Shown here piece after piece: positions 61,669 to 64,000 of a DNA stretch of 64,000 nt (position 1 is its first letter; each line of letters starts with the position of its first letter). Below the pieces are notes generated by a model. That model was not told the origin of the DNA, made no database searches, and saw only the letters and a program-made list of their open reading frames with translations. The translations under genes were made by a program, and so were the position numbers. The stretch lies in assembly GCA_006212045.1 (NCBI GenBank), contig PZPK01000020.1:1-64000 (forward strand), written 5' to 3'. The DNA comes from Oleiphilus sp. (GTDB taxonomy: Bacteria > Pseudomonadota > Gammaproteobacteria > Pseudomonadales > Oleiphilaceae).

Positions 61669-64000
61669 GTGCTCGCAAGCATTTTCAGAAGAATGGTCAT
61701 CGTACTATCCGTGCTGGTGCTCGGCATTTACCTGTTGCTTTGGCTGCTCAGCCCCTGGCTGATCAAGAGTCAGTCTGCTCCATTGCTGGAATCACTCAAG
61801 TTCAAACTGACTGAAAGCACACAGATTCGCTTCAACCCCTTTACCTTCACGCTGTCGCTGAAAGATTCCGGCCTCGAATCCCTCGACGGCTCCGAAAGCT
61901 ATTTAAACATCGACTACGGCGAAATCAATCTGAATGCCTTTGCGCTCGCTGACAAGGTGATTAGCTTTGAAGAAATATCGTTGGCAGATGCCAATCTGAC
62001 CATTACCCGGGATCAGGATAGTCTGGTAATTGTGGGTTTTCCGGTACTGGGCAAAGAGGACCAACAAGAAGAGGAGCACGCACCAGAGGCCGACTCTGAC
62101 CTCGAATGGAGAATAGAAGTATCGAAGCTGCTGATCGAGCAACTGAAAGGACAGATCAACGACCATGGCATTGCGCATGAAGCGCAGCTGAAGCAATTGC
62201 GGATTCAGGATGTCGCATTGGGCATGCGCGAGCAGGAGGGCGAACTGTCACTGGAAGCCAACATCAACGACGCGCTTGTTTCGAGCCGGATTGCATTCTC
62301 CCTGAGCAGGGAAACCGGAACTGTTGCGACCCGCGTCGAAATCGAGAATTTCAATCCGGACGCTCTGGTCTATCTCAGCGATGGCGCCATTACGCGTGCC
62401 GAGGCACGCGTCAGCCTGAAAGTAGAGAGCGAAATCACGCTGAAACAGGAAGGACTGCGAGTACAATGGCAACAGCTTGCTTTGCAGATCGAAGACCTGA
62501 ATACGCAAGCTGACGCAGCGCAACTGCAATCCACTGAACTCACCCTGGAGATACCCGCAGGCCAAGTCGCTGTCGATTATGGCACGCAACCCGGACTTGA
62601 AGTGCGGGCGGATGAACTGCTGTTGCGAATTTCCGGCATCGAGGCACGAAGTCAGGGACTGAGTCTGACGCTGCCTGAAGCCTCCTTACAGATGCAGAAT
62701 AACCATGCCGCACTGGATAAAGGAAAGTTGGCGCAACTAGATTCCCGGGCCACCCTGCAGTTGTCGCAATTGGCACTCGCCAATGCGACCAACGATAGTC
62801 AGATACTGTCAACGGCAACCCTGGTGACCGATCCTGTAGAAATCACCCTGGATGACAACGCACAACCTCAAGCAAGCACAACAAACATCACACTGACCGA
62901 CCTGGTACTTTCACAGCAGGCAGGAGCTGACGAAGCGCTACCCGCGCTATTCAAAAGTGGCGGCATCGATCTCAAAGGCCTTCATATTAATGCGCAGGCA
63001 GGACACCTCGATCAGCTGACGCTTAAGCCATTTCAAGCGGCAATACTTGTTGCGCCAGACAAGTCAGTCCGAAATCTGGTGGTACCGGAACGTACAGCCG
63101 CGAATGAACAAAACGCGGCTACGGCCCAAACCACCCCCAAAGAACAGGATGCACAAGCCACTGACTATGCCTTCTCATTGGGGCAATTTTCCCTGCAGGG
63201 CGAGAGTGAGTTATTCATCGAAGACCAAAGCGTGCAACCGGTTTTCAGGGAAACCTTTTACCTCAGCAAAGCCGAAACCGGTGCCCTGGATAGCACAAAC
63301 AAACAGCAAACAACGCCTTTTTCCCTTGCGTTTAAAGCCGGTAAATATGCACAAGGAAACGGCCAAGGCGACATCGCCCTGTTTTCTGACAAGCTGAACA
63401 TGAACCTCGAAGCCTCGATCAAAGAATTTCCGGTCCCGAAGATTTCACCCTATGTGCGTCAGGCCGCTGGCCTGGATTTGCTGTCCGGACAGTTTGATAA
63501 TGTCATCAATCTGACAATTCGAGAGAATGAGATTGAAGGCCTTAGCGAATTGAATTTGCGTGGTCTTGAAGTGGAATCTGCCACCGACGTTAAACAGGGT
63601 GATCTCAGCGAGCATAGCTTTATTCCGCTCAGCCTCGCGCTGGGCGCGCTCAAAGACAGCGACGGCAACATTGAAATGGAAGTTCCGCTGTCGGGCAATG
63701 TGAATGACCCCGACTTCGGCCTGAAAGGCTTCCTGTACCTCGTGTCTCAGAAAGCCGCGATGGCCGCGGCAGAAAGCTACGTCATCAATACCTTCGTTCC
63801 CTATGCAAATATCGTATCCCTGACCAGAATGGCAGGTGAATATGCATTGAAGGTACGTATCGAGGATCTGGTCTATTCAGAAGGCCAAGTGGCATTGGAT
63901 GACTCGCAGCAGGACTTTATCGATGGTTTCGTGGCTTTGCTGGAGCAAAAACCCAAGCTACAGGTCAAGGTCTGCCCTATTGCGACTTTAGGTGACCTGA
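61669..64000 (+). CDS. DUF748 / AsmA-like membrane protein (C-terminus beyond window)
   Basis: The first 777 codons are visible; the frame is open at the window end. A membrane anchor (about 7-30, IVLSVLVLGIYLLLWLLSPW) leads into a long beta-rich periplasmic part. FNPFTFTLSLKDSGLESLDG, PLSGNVNDPDFGLKGFLYLV and the late LLEQKPKLQVKVCPIATLGD are marks of DUF748, an AsmA-like family thought to bridge membranes or affect lipid transport. The GTG at 61669 (AAGGAAG 6 bases upstream) is preferred to the ATG at 61624, which has no ribosome-binding site. Confidence 0.88.
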   Translation, partial: MLASIFRRMVIVLSVLVLGIYLLLWLLSPWLIKSQSAPLLESLKFKLTESTQIRFNPFTFTLSLKDSGLESLDGSESYLNIDYGEINLNAFALADKVISFEEISLADANLTITRDQDSLVIVGFPVLGKEDQQEEEHAPEADSDLEWRIEVSKLLIEQLKGQINDHGIAHEAQLKQLRIQDVALGMREQEGELSLEANINDALVSSRIAFSLSRETGTVATRVEIENFNPDALVYLSDGAITRAEARVSLKVESEITLKQEGLRVQWQQLALQIEDLNTQADAAQLQSTELTLEIPAGQVAVDYGTQPGLEVRADELLLRISGIEARSQGLSLTLPEASLQMQNNHAALDKGKLAQLDSRATLQLSQLALANATNDSQILSTATLVTDPVEITLDDNAQPQASTTNITLTDLVLSQQAGADEALPALFKSGGIDLKGLHINAQAGHLDQLTLKPFQAAILVAPDKSVRNLVVPERTAANEQNAATAQTTPKEQDAQATDYAFSLGQFSLQGESELFIEDQSVQPVFRETFYLSKAETGALDSTNKQQTTPFSLAFKAGKYAQGNGQGDIALFSDKLNMNLEASIKEFPVPKISPYVRQAAGLDLLSGQFDNVINLTIRENEIEGLSELNLRGLEVESATDVKQGDLSEHSFIPLSLALGALKDSDGNIEMEVPLSGNVNDPDFGLKGFLYLVSQKAAMAAAESYVINTFVPYANIVSLTRMAGEYALKVRIEDLVYSEGQVALDDSQQDFIDGFVALLEQKPKLQVKVCPIATLGDL

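Noticed and set aside
1-64000. CRISPR arrays, insertion sequences, prophage or integrative element
   Set aside because: No regular spaced repeats, transposase, integrase or phage structural genes were seen.

Overview
The window reads as a chromosomal segment of an aerobic, salt-adapted gammaproteobacterium. The signs are an ectoine operon under a MarR-type EctR, a periplasmic cis/trans fatty-acid isomerase with a c-type heme site, the rnr-rlmB pair, proS, a LpxL-type lipid A acyltransferase, several cyclic-di-GMP proteins and many small gammaproteobacterial DUF families (DUF2835, DUF3135, DUF1451, DUF6482). I see no phage, insertion sequence, CRISPR array, tRNA or rRNA. The genus cannot be fixed from the sequence alone.

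Layout. 1-3.1 kb: the start of a phosphorelay protein (HPt-REC-REC-degenerate GGDEF, cut by the window edge), a DUF1993 protein and a membrane J-domain protein. 3.2-15.4 kb: a carbon-assimilation island. On the minus strand are a family III CoA-transferase (mct), a FAS1-like/HTD2 hydratase (meh) and a CitE-type CoA-ester lyase. On the plus strand are methylsuccinyl-CoA dehydrogenase (mcd), ethylmalonyl-CoA mutase (ecm), its G-protein chaperone (meaB) and crotonyl-CoA carboxylase/reductase (ccr). A quinone-oxidoreductase-like gene and a membrane diguanylate cyclase lie between the two halves. 15.5-19.7 kb: an HD-GYP protein and a CBS-GGDEF protein transcribed divergently, then small conserved proteins. 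19.8-25.9 kb: ectR, and divergently ectA-ectB-ectC, a DksA-like zinc-finger gene, the ectoine-type aspartate kinase and a TPR membrane protein. 25.9-37.2 kb: regulators, a secreted esterase, an Lnt-like enzyme, DUF1328, DUF2254 and a thioesterase. 37.4-46.8 kb: proS, a lytic transglycosylase, small genes, a frameshifted AraC regulator, a flavin monooxygenase and an RND exporter. 47-51 kb: rlmB and rnr. 52.3-64 kb: lpxL, DUF3179, a second-type EF-G, oxidoreductases, cti and the start of a DUF748/AsmA-like protein.

The main observation is metabolic. The plus-strand genes are the core of the ethylmalonyl-CoA pathway (crotonyl-CoA + CO2 to ethylmalonyl-, methylsuccinyl- and mesaconyl-C1-CoA). The neighbouring minus-strand genes are not the usual mesaconyl-C1-CoA hydratase and methylmalyl-CoA lyase. 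They resemble the last three enzymes of the 3-hydroxypropionate bicycle: mesaconyl-CoA C1-C4 transferase, mesaconyl-C4-CoA hydratase and citramalyl-CoA lyase. Together they predict a hybrid route from two acetyl-CoA and one CO2 to acetyl-CoA plus pyruvate, with no need for glyoxylate or propionyl-CoA carboxylase. This is inferred from family resemblance and gene order. Ketothiolase, acetoacetyl-CoA reductase, crotonase and epimerase would have to lie outside the window.

Other points of interest are an almost exact match to the remembered EctR operator with two further TTAG/CTAA inverted repeats, an unusual DksA-like gene inside the ectoine operon, a single-base frameshift in an AraC regulator, and several strong hairpins.
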